A DNA stretch of 64,000 nucleotides from Flammeovirga pectinis (lineage in GTDB: Bacteria; Bacteroidota; Bacteroidia; Cytophagales; Flammeovirgaceae): positions 1,922,001 through 1,986,000 of the forward strand of contig NZ_CP034562.1 in assembly GCF_003970675.1 (NCBI RefSeq), written 5' to 3'. Positions within the stretch are counted from its first letter, which is position 1; the number at the start of each line of letters is the position of its first letter. A model generated the notes under the pieces. It was not told the origin of the DNA, did no database searches, and saw only the letters and a program-made list of their open reading frames with translations. The translations under genes and the position numbers were made by a program. This document shows, piece by piece, positions 36,524 to 45,010 of this stretch.

Positions 36524-38425
36524 TTAAAGAATCTCAAACTCAATTCTTCTATTTTTTTGTCTTCCTAATTCAGTATCATTTGATGCAATTGGTTTTGATT
36601 TACCATACCCCTTTGCTACAAGATTGCCTTTTGGGATTCCTTTATCAATTAAATAATTGACAACTGCCTCTGCCCTTTTCTGTGATAAATCTACGTTGTA
36701 TTTATCAGTACCTATATTATCGGTATGCCCACTAATTTCTACTTTTAACGTTGGGTTATTTTCCATAAACTCTACAATACGCTGCAGTTCTACATTTGAT
36801 TTATTCTCTAAATCAAATTTATTAGAATCGAAAAATATATTATTTAAAGTGATATTAGTACCATGTTCAACTCTCTGTAAAAAGATGTCTAATGTTTTTC
36901 CTTCGACACCTATATTGTGCATATCAAAAGTCAGACTTTGAAAAAGGTAGCCCGGTCTAGAAACATATAATGCGTATTCTTCCTTTTGATTTAAAACGAT
37001 AAGATACTTACCTGTTTCTTCATCAGAAAACACCTTAGATTCTGTTATATCACTTTCTAATTTCTTTAATTCTATCTCTGACTTTAAAGGCTTTTTAGTG
37101 ATAGCATCATAAACTACCCCTTCTAAATAACTACTTAAAGCACTTGGCTGAATATCCTTTGGGACATCAAAGGATACAATTTCACTTGTTCTATCATTAC
37201 CATGCATTGAAAACTCTTTAGAGAAATATCCTTTTGAGCCATCTGAAGAAACAATTAATGAAACCTGATCTGCATGATCGTTGATCGGGAAACCTAAATT
37301 TTTTGGCTCACTCCACTCACCATTTACATATTCCACTTTAAATAAATCTAAGCCTCCATACCCAACTTGCCCTTCTGAAGAAAAGTACAATGTTGTTCCA
37401 TTAGAATGGATATAAGGTGATAAATCATCATCATAAGAATTTATATTTTCTCCTAGGTTTTGTGCAGGTTGCCACTCTCCATTACTTCCTAAGCTACTTA
37501 CCCAGATATCTTTTTTACCAATACCTCCTTTCCTGTCAGAAACAAAATACAAAGTTCTTCCATCTGCTGATAATGAAGGTTGTGATTCCCAATTACGACT
37601 GTTTACATTTGGTCCTAAATTTTCAGGTTTTGTCCAATGTTCTCCAATCTTTTTAGAAAGAAATAAATCACAACTACCATAACCTTGACGGTCTTTTGTT
37701 GATTCACAAGATGTGAAAATCATGATTGAGCCATCTGCAGATATTGAACAAGTTCCCTCATTAAATTTTGTATTTAACTCTCTAACTTCTTCTGGAGTCG
37801 CCCATTCACCATCTACTAATGTTGTCTGAAATATATTCTCATCCGTATTTCTATCTCTTGATGTAAAATATAAGACTGTCCCATTTGCTGTTATAGCTGG
37901 AAAATATTGTTGTTCCCTTTGATTAACAATGCTACCTAAACTGACAGGGTTAAAGGGTAACTTATTTCCAATATTAGCACGTGCATATTTACAAGAAGCA
38001 ATAATCTTATTTGCAGTAGAAATCTGACTATACTGCCTTTTTGAAGGATTAAATTTTAAGAAAGAGGAAGCATATTTTTCTGCTAAATCATAATTCCCTT
38101 GAGACCACTCGTACTCTGCTAAAGAGAGGTGAGCAAGCATATATTTTGAATTGTCAGCACAGCATTTCATTAACTCTGCATATAACTCTCTTGACTTCTG
38201 ATAATTCCTTTCTAAAATATTTAAATATGCCAATAGATAATAACTATCTCCAAAAGACGGGTCTGATTTTATGGATTTATTTAAAAACTCTTTTGCATCA
38301 GCAAATTGTCTTTCTGAGACTGCTTTTTCGCCTTTTTCGTATAACTTTTTAGCTTTTGACGATTGTCCTAAACTTGCTAAAGAAACAAAACAAAAAATGA
38401 GAAATGAATAAAAAAAATGATTCAT
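36524..38425 (-). CDS. TPR-PD40-OmpA protein with PorE-like architecture
   Basis: This 633-residue exported protein (Sec signal MNHFFYSFLIFCFVSLASLG) has four modules. TPR repeats cover about 25-130 (KLYEKGEKAVSERQFADAKEF). PD40/WD40-like propeller repeats follow at about 150-410 (several 'ADGRTLYFVSDRKGGIGKKD'-type blocks). A carboxypeptidase-regulatory-like beta domain lies at about 435-505 and a C-terminal OmpA domain at about 520-633 (GHTDNIGTDKYN, LSQKRAEAVVNYL, GYGKSKP, NRRIEFEI). The order equals that of PorE, an accessory protein of the type IX secretion system that binds peptidoglycan, but similar proteins exist outside T9SS. It starts 5 bases after radA. Confidence 0.85.
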   Translation of the reverse strand: MNHFFYSFLIFCFVSLASLGQSSKAKKLYEKGEKAVSERQFADAKEFLNKSIKSDPSFGDSYYLLAYLNILERNYQKSRELYAELMKCCADNSKYMLAHLSLAEYEWSQGNYDLAEKYASSFLKFNPSKRQYSQISTANKIIASCKYARANIGNKLPFNPVSLGSIVNQREQQYFPAITANGTVLYFTSRDRNTDENIFQTTLVDGEWATPEEVRELNTKFNEGTCSISADGSIMIFTSCESTKDRQGYGSCDLFLSKKIGEHWTKPENLGPNVNSRNWESQPSLSADGRTLYFVSDRKGGIGKKDIWVSSLGSNGEWQPAQNLGENINSYDDDLSPYIHSNGTTLYFSSEGQVGYGGLDLFKVEYVNGEWSEPKNLGFPINDHADQVSLIVSSDGSKGYFSKEFSMHGNDRTSEIVSFDVPKDIQPSALSSYLEGVVYDAITKKPLKSEIELKKLESDITESKVFSDEETGKYLIVLNQKEEYALYVSRPGYLFQSLTFDMHNIGVEGKTLDIFLQRVEHGTNITLNNIFFDSNKFDLENKSNVELQRIVEFMENNPTLKVEISGHTDNIGTDKYNVDLSQKRAEAVVNYLIDKGIPKGNLVAKGYGKSKPIASNDTELGRQKNRRIEFEIL

Positions 38426-38430
38426 ATATT

Positions 38431-39837
38431 TTACTTAAATAATATTTCAGCAACTTCTGCAACAGTACCCACAGGAATTACTTTTATGTTGATCTTTTTT
38501 AAGTCTAACCCTTTGATATTATATTTAGAGACAAACATCTCTTTAAAACCAAGTTTTTCAGCTTCTACAATTCTATTTTCAATTCTAGAAACAGCTCTAA
38601 TTTCGCCTCCTAAACCAACTTCAGCAGCAAAACAAGTAGTAGACTCAATTGAAATATCTTCAAAAGATGAAATTAATGATACAACAACAGCTAAGTCAAT
38701 CCCAGGATCTTCTACTCTTAAACCACCAGCTACATTTAAAAAGACATCTGAAAAGTTTAATTTATAACCAGATCTTTTTTCTAGTACAGCCAAAAGCATA
38801 TTCATTTTTTTAGCATCAAAACCTGTAGGACTACGTTGAGGATTACCGTATACTGAAGGCGTTACCAAAGATTGAATTTCTACTAGTAATGGCCTGTTAC
38901 CTTCCATAACTGTACCAATAGCAATACCACTTAAACCATCATCTCTTTGAGATAAAAGTATTTCTGAAGGATTGCTAACCTGACGTAAACCGGAAGCCAT
39001 CATTTCATAAATACCTAGTTCTGAAGTAGAACCAAATCTGTTTTTCTGGGTTCTTAAAATTCGGTAAGTCATATGGCGGTCCCCTTCAAACTGAAGAACG
39101 GTATCTACCATATGCTCCAAAACTTTAGGACCAGCCAAGCTACCTTCTTTGGTAATGTGTCCAATCATTAAAACTGGTGTGCCTGTATCTTTTGCAAAGC
39201 GAATAAGTTCTGCGGCACATTCTTTAACTTGAGATACACTACCCGCTGCAGCTTCTAAAAATGGAGACACTAATGTTTGAATGGAATCAATAACCATAAC
39301 ATCAGGGACCATTTTTTCTACATGAGCAAATATTTTAGATGTATCTGTTTCAGTTAATACGAATGTATCTTCAGACGAATAAGGTAATCGGTCAGCTCTT
39401 TGTCTTATTTGTTGTCCACTTTCCTCTCCAGAAACATACAATACTTGTTTTCCATTAAGTGATAACGCAATCTGAAGCATCAATGTCGATTTACCAATAC
39501 CTGGTTCTCCACCAATCATAACAGCAGAACCAGGAACAATACCACCACCTAGAACTCTGTTCAATTCTTCATCTAGGGTGATAATTCTTGCTTCTTTTTC
39601 AAATTTTACCTCATTAATTCTAACAGGTTTGGACGTTTCTACACTAGCATTAACATAAGCTCCCGTTTTCACAGCTTCTTTACTCATTTTCCAATCTCCT
39701 TTTTTAGGAGCTTCGTCTTTGAGCAATTCTTCTACAAAAGAATTCCACTCGTTACAGGTTGGACACTTGCCTTGCCATTTTGGAGATTCAAATCCACAGT
39801 TCTGACAAAAGTAAGCTGTCTTTATTTTTTTAGCCAT
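38431..39837 (-). CDS. radA: DNA repair protein RadA/Sms
   Basis: This 468-residue protein processes recombination intermediates as a RecA-related branch-migration helicase. All hallmarks are present: an N-terminal C4 zinc finger (CQNCGFESPKWQGKCPTC), Walker A GGEPGIGKSTL, Walker B VMVIDSIQTL, the RadA-specific KNRFGS motif and a C-terminal Lon-like domain (about 300-468, LAVVVSLISSF). It is first in a minus-strand string with the OmpA-type gene 5 bases on, an unusual partner that may only share the promoter. Confidence 0.97.
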   Translation of the reverse strand: MAKKIKTAYFCQNCGFESPKWQGKCPTCNEWNSFVEELLKDEAPKKGDWKMSKEAVKTGAYVNASVETSKPVRINEVKFEKEARIITLDEELNRVLGGGIVPGSAVMIGGEPGIGKSTLMLQIALSLNGKQVLYVSGEESGQQIRQRADRLPYSSEDTFVLTETDTSKIFAHVEKMVPDVMVIDSIQTLVSPFLEAAAGSVSQVKECAAELIRFAKDTGTPVLMIGHITKEGSLAGPKVLEHMVDTVLQFEGDRHMTYRILRTQKNRFGSTSELGIYEMMASGLRQVSNPSEILLSQRDDGLSGIAIGTVMEGNRPLLVEIQSLVTPSVYGNPQRSPTGFDAKKMNMLLAVLEKRSGYKLNFSDVFLNVAGGLRVEDPGIDLAVVVSLISSFEDISIESTTCFAAEVGLGGEIRAVSRIENRIVEAEKLGFKEMFVSKYNIKGLDLKKINIKVIPVGTVAEVAEILFK

Positions 39838-40092
39838 ACCGACTTATTATTTCATATTTAAAAAGATACATGAAGATAAATGAAGAAAAGTGGAAAGTAA
39901 AAATCAATAGTACATATTTTGATATATCTATCTCTATTTTACTTAGAAATGATTTAGTACTAAAATTAAACCGAAAAATGTATCAGTATTTCAGTCAAAG
40001 GGCTTAAATTCGTAATTGAATACGATCACTTTTCAATTGTAGTTTAACGATACTACAAGTTTTTTATTGATCAAAAACTCTATACTAGAACA

Positions 40093-41598
40093 ATGCTCGA
40101 ATTAGTTACCTATTCGGAAAATAGTCCACTCTTATTTACTCAAGCTATATTTTGGGTATTATTCGGGGCTATTATTATTATATATCAATTTGTTTATAAA
40201 AACATAACTGCAAGAAACACCCTATTACTTCTTGCTAGTCTGTATTTTTATTACATGTCAAGTGGTTTTTATTTTGTGTTATTGTTGTTCTCAACTGTGG
40301 TAGACTACTACATTGGTGCCGCAATATTTGCATCAACAGAGAAACGAAAAAGAAAGCAACTTGTATTTCTTAGTGCATTTATAAACCTCTCGCTACTTGC
40401 TTATTTTAAATATACATTCTTCTTTACTGAAGGGATAAACACCTTATTTTCTATTGATTTAAAGCCAGAGAACTTCCTAGCTGTATTTTTAAATAATGTA
40501 TTTGGAACGGCTATGGATACTACTAATATCTTCTTGCCAATTGGAATATCATTTTACACATTTCAGACAATTAGTTATTCTGTAGATATTTATAGAGGCG
40601 ATATTAAACCAGTAAACTCTATTTGGGATTTTGCACTTTTCGTTAGTTTTTTCCCACAACTTGTAGCAGGTCCGATTGTTAGAGCATCAGAATTTATTCC
40701 CCAAATTCATAACCCCTATAAGGTTTCTGAAAGTGAATACGGACATGCATTATTTCTGATTGCTTCAGGACTAGTTAAAAAGATTTTAATTTCAGATTAT
40801 ATTTCAATAAATTTTGTTGATAGAATATTTGAATCTCCTTGGTCTTATTCAGGTTTTGAAAACCTTATGGCAGCTTATGGTTATGCCATTCAGATTTATT
40901 GCGATTTTTCTGGATATACAGATATAGCTATTGGAGTTGCCGTGCTTTTAGGTTTCAGATTACCACTTAATTTCAACTCCCCATATAAAGCTACAGATAT
41001 TACAGATTTTTGGAGAAGGTGGCACATTTCATTGTCTTCATTTCTGCGTGATTATTTGTACATACCTTTGGGAGGTAACAAAAAAGGAAAAGTTAGAACT
41101 TATATAAATTTAATTATAACTATGCTGTTAGGTGGACTATGGCATGGTGCTAATATTAGGTTTATCATTTGGGGGTTACTACATGGAGTTGCACTTGCAA
41201 TCCATAAATTTTGGCTTGAAATGACTAACAAAAAGTATTCTAACTCAATTTATTCAAAAATTATCGGAGGATTTATTACCTTTCATTTTGTGTGCTACGC
41301 GTGGATATACTTTAGAGCTGATGATATGCAACATGCTCAAAGTATGATTACTCAAATTATGACAAACATGGACTTATCTATCGCTATTGATGTGTTGATA
41401 GCTTACAAAAATGTGTTTTTAATTATGGGGCTTGGTTACTTTTTACATTGGATGCCTCAAAAATGGAAGGATCAATTGTCAATGGAGTTTATTTGTATGC
41501 CTGACTTTGCTAAAGCAGCATTCCTATTCTTTATTGGATTTATGCTATTTCAAAGCAGATCATCTGATATCCAACCATTTATTTATTTTCAATTCTAA
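40093..41598 (+). CDS. MBOAT family membrane O-acyltransferase (AlgI/DltB-like)
   Basis: This 501-residue protein has about ten or more hydrophobic helices and the MBOAT catalytic region LLGGLWHGANIRF (His351), preceded by WRRWHISLSSFLRDYLYIPLGG. In the family, members such as AlgI and DltB move acetyl or D-alanyl groups across the membrane onto extracellular polysaccharide or teichoic acid. The acceptor here is unknown. The usual second component, an SGNH/AlgJ-like or DltD-like protein, is not encoded next to it; a secreted 270-residue protein follows after 52 bases. Confidence 0.93.
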   Translation: MLELVTYSENSPLLFTQAIFWVLFGAIIIIYQFVYKNITARNTLLLLASLYFYYMSSGFYFVLLLFSTVVDYYIGAAIFASTEKRKRKQLVFLSAFINLSLLAYFKYTFFFTEGINTLFSIDLKPENFLAVFLNNVFGTAMDTTNIFLPIGISFYTFQTISYSVDIYRGDIKPVNSIWDFALFVSFFPQLVAGPIVRASEFIPQIHNPYKVSESEYGHALFLIASGLVKKILISDYISINFVDRIFESPWSYSGFENLMAAYGYAIQIYCDFSGYTDIAIGVAVLLGFRLPLNFNSPYKATDITDFWRRWHISLSSFLRDYLYIPLGGNKKGKVRTYINLIITMLLGGLWHGANIRFIIWGLLHGVALAIHKFWLEMTNKKYSNSIYSKIIGGFITFHFVCYAWIYFRADDMQHAQSMITQIMTNMDLSIAIDVLIAYKNVFLIMGLGYFLHWMPQKWKDQLSMEFICMPDFAKAAFLFFIGFMLFQSRSSDIQPFIYFQF

Positions 41599-41650
41599 AA
41601 TTTTATAGTAAATTAGTTAATGACTAAGTACTATAAATTACCCTTTACAA

Positions 41651-42463
41651 ATGTTCTTGTTTTATCGCTACTCTCTATTAACTGCATGTGTACTTTTTTT
41701 TAGTACATCTTATGCACAAACGGACATTGATGAAAAAGTTGATCAATATACTCAACTTATAGATTTAGATGCCATGACTTTAGATATTGATAATATTATT
41801 CAGGCACAGCTTGATGAAAAAACTATTATGATAGATAATTCAGAGAAACTTACTTCATTGAAAGCATCTATTAAAACTAGTCTATCATCTAAAAGGGCTA
41901 AATATTATTTTAAAGAATATCTTAAAAATCACCTGGGTTTAGATACTCTTACCGATGTTATCAACTTCTACAACTCTACTGAGGTACAAGAAATGCTAAC
42001 TTTTGAAAAGAAAATCTATACTACCAATCAACAAATTGAAAAAGCAAAATTTGAAAAACAATTTGACATAAGAACTATTGATGACGATAAATTAGAACTT
42101 TGTGTAATGCTTTATCAAGATCTTAAAATTGGTAACACCATGATTTCATTAATGAAAAAAAGTATGTATGGGGTTCATATAGGTTTAAATTCGTCTGAAA
42201 TTATAGAATTAAAAACTTCTGAAGAAGAGGTAAACGATCAGATTAATATGATTTTTGATGATAACTTTAATCATTTATTAAAAAATGATCTCTTAAAAGA
42301 TTTATTGTTTACGTATAGGAATGTAAATAATTATACACTAAGAAAACATACCGAACTATGGTCATCTGATCTAGGTAGCTACACTATAAAGTTATCTACC
42401 AATGCGCTCGATTATGCTTTTGATATGATGAATAAAGATATCCAAAACCATAAGAATTTATAA
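41651..42463 (+). CDS. Secreted protein, possibly DUF2059-like
   Basis: This 270-residue protein has a Sec signal (LLTACVLFFSTSYAQ) and an all-helical mature part. YFKEYLKNHLGLDTLTDVINFYNSTEVQEML recalls the DUF2059 core, in which a helix pair ends in 'FYxSPxG', but I am not certain. It follows the MBOAT gene on the same strand and ends before a terminator, so it may be co-transcribed. No catalytic motif is visible. Confidence 0.65.
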   Translation: MFLFYRYSLLTACVLFFSTSYAQTDIDEKVDQYTQLIDLDAMTLDIDNIIQAQLDEKTIMIDNSEKLTSLKASIKTSLSSKRAKYYFKEYLKNHLGLDTLTDVINFYNSTEVQEMLTFEKKIYTTNQQIEKAKFEKQFDIRTIDDDKLELCVMLYQDLKIGNTMISLMKKSMYGVHIGLNSSEIIELKTSEEEVNDQINMIFDDNFNHLLKNDLLKDLLFTYRNVNNYTLRKHTELWSSDLGSYTIKLSTNALDYAFDMMNKDIQNHKNL

Positions 42464-42476
42464 AATATTTGAACAT

Positions 42477-42513
42477 AAAAAAGGCCACTTAAAATTATTA
42501 AGTGGCCTTTTTT
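42477..42513. terminator. Intrinsic terminator after the secreted DUF2059-like gene
   Basis: AAAAAAGGCCACTT pairs with AAGTGGCCTTTTTT across a nine-base loop. It lies between two convergent genes and can serve both. Confidence 0.88.
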
Positions 42514-42530
42514 GTGCAGTTTAAATTGCA

Positions 42531-43703
42531 TCACATTTTATGAAATGGATTCAATTTAACCAAATGATCATTTATATTAATTAATGCATCTTGAACACCT
42601 TGCAACCAAGGAGCTTCATATGTATATGCTAATGTATAAAAGATAAACGCAACATATAACAGCATTAAAAAGTATCCACTTTTTGCACCAAGCTTCTTAC
42701 GCTTAGCACCAACGTAGAAAATAACCGTAGCTAAGAAAGTCATTATTAATAATAAAATTCTAAACTGACCGATAAAATTCATCTCTTCAGCACCACCAGA
42801 CATTATTATTGTTTTATCATAAAACAAGGTATAAATAGTTAATGGTAGTCCTAATGCAAAACAGATATCAAAAATATTACTTCCAAGTGCATTCGAAATT
42901 GCATCGTTGTATGCCCCATTATTCGCACTCTTAACAGAGATAATCGTATCAGGTACAGATGTTGCTGCTGCAGCAAAAATTAATGCCACAACGTATGTAT
43001 TCCAGTTTAAGCCATCTCCTAATAACTCACACCCTGTAACCAAAAGGTGACAAGATGCACCAACAATAGAAGTTGCTAATATTAATAATACCCATGCTCT
43101 TTTAGAGTTCATTGTATTATTACCTAAAATGGCATGAGATAAATCTAACTTAAAAAAAGCAGCTAATCTCCCTCCATCACCAGCTTCGTATTCATATTCT
43201 TCATCATGATCTCCTTCTGAGTCCATTTTAATAAAAAATAAAGACAATACGTATACAACATATAAACTCATTAAGAATACACCGTGATACCAATCTAATT
43301 CTGTTTCAGAAACGAAAATTATAAGGCACAAAATAGCAAGCATTAAAGCAATACCATCTCTTAAAACTACCTTTGGATTAATATTTATATACTGAACTTT
43401 TCTATTCACTACAATTACACTCATGATTACAGCAGCAGGAATAATCATGATATTAAAAATTGCACTACCTGACGTAGTACCTATCCCACTTGCAAATCCT
43501 TTAGCGTCTCCTGCTAATACTAAAAAGAAAAAAGTTGTAAATAGTTCGGGCATTGAGCTACCAATAGCATCAATAGTGGCACCTTTTACACCACCTTTCA
43601 TATTACGCCCCAAATAGCCAGAGGCATCTTCAAAACCATCGCATGCTTTCCATATAATAATGCATGCAATGAAAATTATAACTAGACCTGAAAGTATCTC
43701 CAT
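42531..43703 (-). CDS. CaCA family sodium/calcium-type antiporter
   Basis: This 390-residue membrane protein has two alpha-repeat halves: GATIDAIGSSMPELFTTFFF in the first and ATSVPDTIISVKSANNG plus ISNALGSNIFDICFALGLP in the second, both with the ion-binding acidic and polar residues. About ten hydrophobic helices are interrupted by an acidic cytoplasmic loop (about 165-185, DSEGDHDEEYEYEAGDGG). It likely exchanges Ca2+ for Na+ or H+. It lies 22 bases after the MBL-fold hydrolase gene and is probably co-transcribed with it. Confidence 0.9.
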   Translation of the reverse strand: MEILSGLVIIFIACIIIWKACDGFEDASGYLGRNMKGGVKGATIDAIGSSMPELFTTFFFLVLAGDAKGFASGIGTTSGSAIFNIMIIPAAVIMSVIVVNRKVQYININPKVVLRDGIALMLAILCLIIFVSETELDWYHGVFLMSLYVVYVLSLFFIKMDSEGDHDEEYEYEAGDGGRLAAFFKLDLSHAILGNNTMNSKRAWVLLILATSIVGASCHLLVTGCELLGDGLNWNTYVVALIFAAAATSVPDTIISVKSANNGAYNDAISNALGSNIFDICFALGLPLTIYTLFYDKTIIMSGGAEEMNFIGQFRILLLIMTFLATVIFYVGAKRKKLGAKSGYFLMLLYVAFIFYTLAYTYEAPWLQGVQDALININDHLVKLNPFHKM

Positions 43704-43725
43704 TATATGTTTAACTTATTAAAGT

Positions 43726-44619
43726 TTATAGTTCGTTTTTCTTCTTCCAATATCGGACCAAACCTGCAACTCCCATAAAAGGCGGGTTTGCGGCATCGTA
43801 TTGTTCTAGGGCATTTTGATCCAATCCATGTTTAGATAACTCTTGATTAACGTAAACAATGAACCTTTTCTCCATTTCTGGGAGTTCTAAACCATCTTCT
43901 GTATATTTTTTTACTATTTGAGCGATTTTGTATAAGTCATTTTCGAGAGCAATAAGATGATTATCTATATCAGTAACGGCTCCAAAATGAGTTAAGTATA
44001 AAACTGATGGAGAAATTTCTCTAATAAGATCAATTGACTGCTGCCATTTCTCTAAACTAATATCTGGAGGAGGACACGGCGCTACCACAGGACCTCCGTT
44101 AATTTTAACTCCAGCAACATCTCCTGTAAACAAAGCATCACCTATTTGCCATGCAATATGATGATTTGCATGACCTGGGGTATGCCACGCTTTTATAACA
44201 GTATCTCCAATTGTAATTTCTTCTTCGTGAGCTGTTGGACGTAAACATTCTTTAGGTATAGCTTCCATTTGTCCCCAAAGTCTATCCATATCCTCTTTAT
44301 AAATCATTTTTGCAGATGCCATCAATTTTGAAGGATCTGCCATATGACGTTCTCCAAAAGGATGTAAATAAACCTTAGCTCCATGTTCGGCAAACTTCCA
44401 AGCTGCTCCTGCATGGTCTAAATGTATATGAGTTATAAAGACATGTTTAATATCTTCTGGTCTATATCCTTTATCTGCTAATGCTTTTTCTAGAATCGAA
44501 AATGTTGAATGTGGACCTGTTTCTATTAAAATTGGACCTTCTGATGTTTCTATTAGATAAGATGCAATTGCATCTTCTTTATTTAAAAAATGTAAATCTA
44601 TTGATTTTACTTTGCTCAT
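43726..44619 (-). CDS. MBL-fold metallo-hydrolase
   Basis: This 297-residue cytoplasmic protein has the metallo-beta-lactamase zinc motif FITHIHLDHAGAAW, then HTPGHANHH, the bridging Asp in ALFTGDVAGV and the final His in YLTHFGAV. These define a glyoxalase II-like dinuclear hydrolase. The substrate is unknown; it lacks the hydroxyacylglutathione C-terminal pattern, and RNase Z or lactonase features are not evident. The antiporter gene is 22 bases downstream. Confidence 0.9.
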   Translation of the reverse strand: MSKVKSIDLHFLNKEDAIASYLIETSEGPILIETGPHSTFSILEKALADKGYRPEDIKHVFITHIHLDHAGAAWKFAEHGAKVYLHPFGERHMADPSKLMASAKMIYKEDMDRLWGQMEAIPKECLRPTAHEEEITIGDTVIKAWHTPGHANHHIAWQIGDALFTGDVAGVKINGGPVVAPCPPPDISLEKWQQSIDLIREISPSVLYLTHFGAVTDIDNHLIALENDLYKIAQIVKKYTEDGLELPEMEKRFIVYVNQELSKHGLDQNALEQYDAANPPFMGVAGLVRYWKKKNEL

Positions 44620-45010
44620 GTCGAAATTTAATAGGGAAATCGTTTGTTGAAATTTATTGTAATATTAATTGATTAATTATAATCATTACGTAATAGAAAT
44701 AATTTTGTTTAACTTTTATTACCATTTACGTGATTTTTATCAAAAAAAATGAAAATAAGTAGGGAATTACTTTCGTATATCGGTATTCATCAATTTAAAA
44801 GAAAGTTAATATTTATCTTTCAATTTTTGATTGATTTAGATCATATTCTGTCAGAAAATAGGTATATTAAAATTTATTAATCTACAAATAAATTACGTTT
44901 AAATAATATGTAATTCATTTTTAAGGCTTAAGCTTTTTTAAGTATTTTATTGATTTTAATTTCTGAAAAAGTTCTTCTAAAATGTATCTTTGTTTCAGAA
45001 CATATATTAC
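44620..45010. other. Intergenic region upstream of the large secreted protein
   Basis: This 391-base AT-rich gap lies between divergent genes. It contains a -7-like TATCTTTG at 44985-44992 and the short palindrome ATTACGTAAT near 44683. I see no gene and no structured RNA. Confidence 0.5.
44961..44992 (+). promoter_or_regulatory. Candidate promoter of the large secreted protein gene
   Basis: TATCTTTG (44985-44992) matches TAnnTTTG, and TTCTG ends 19 bases before it as a weak -33 element. The predicted leader is only about 10-15 bases, ending at the ATG at 45011. Confidence 0.45.
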
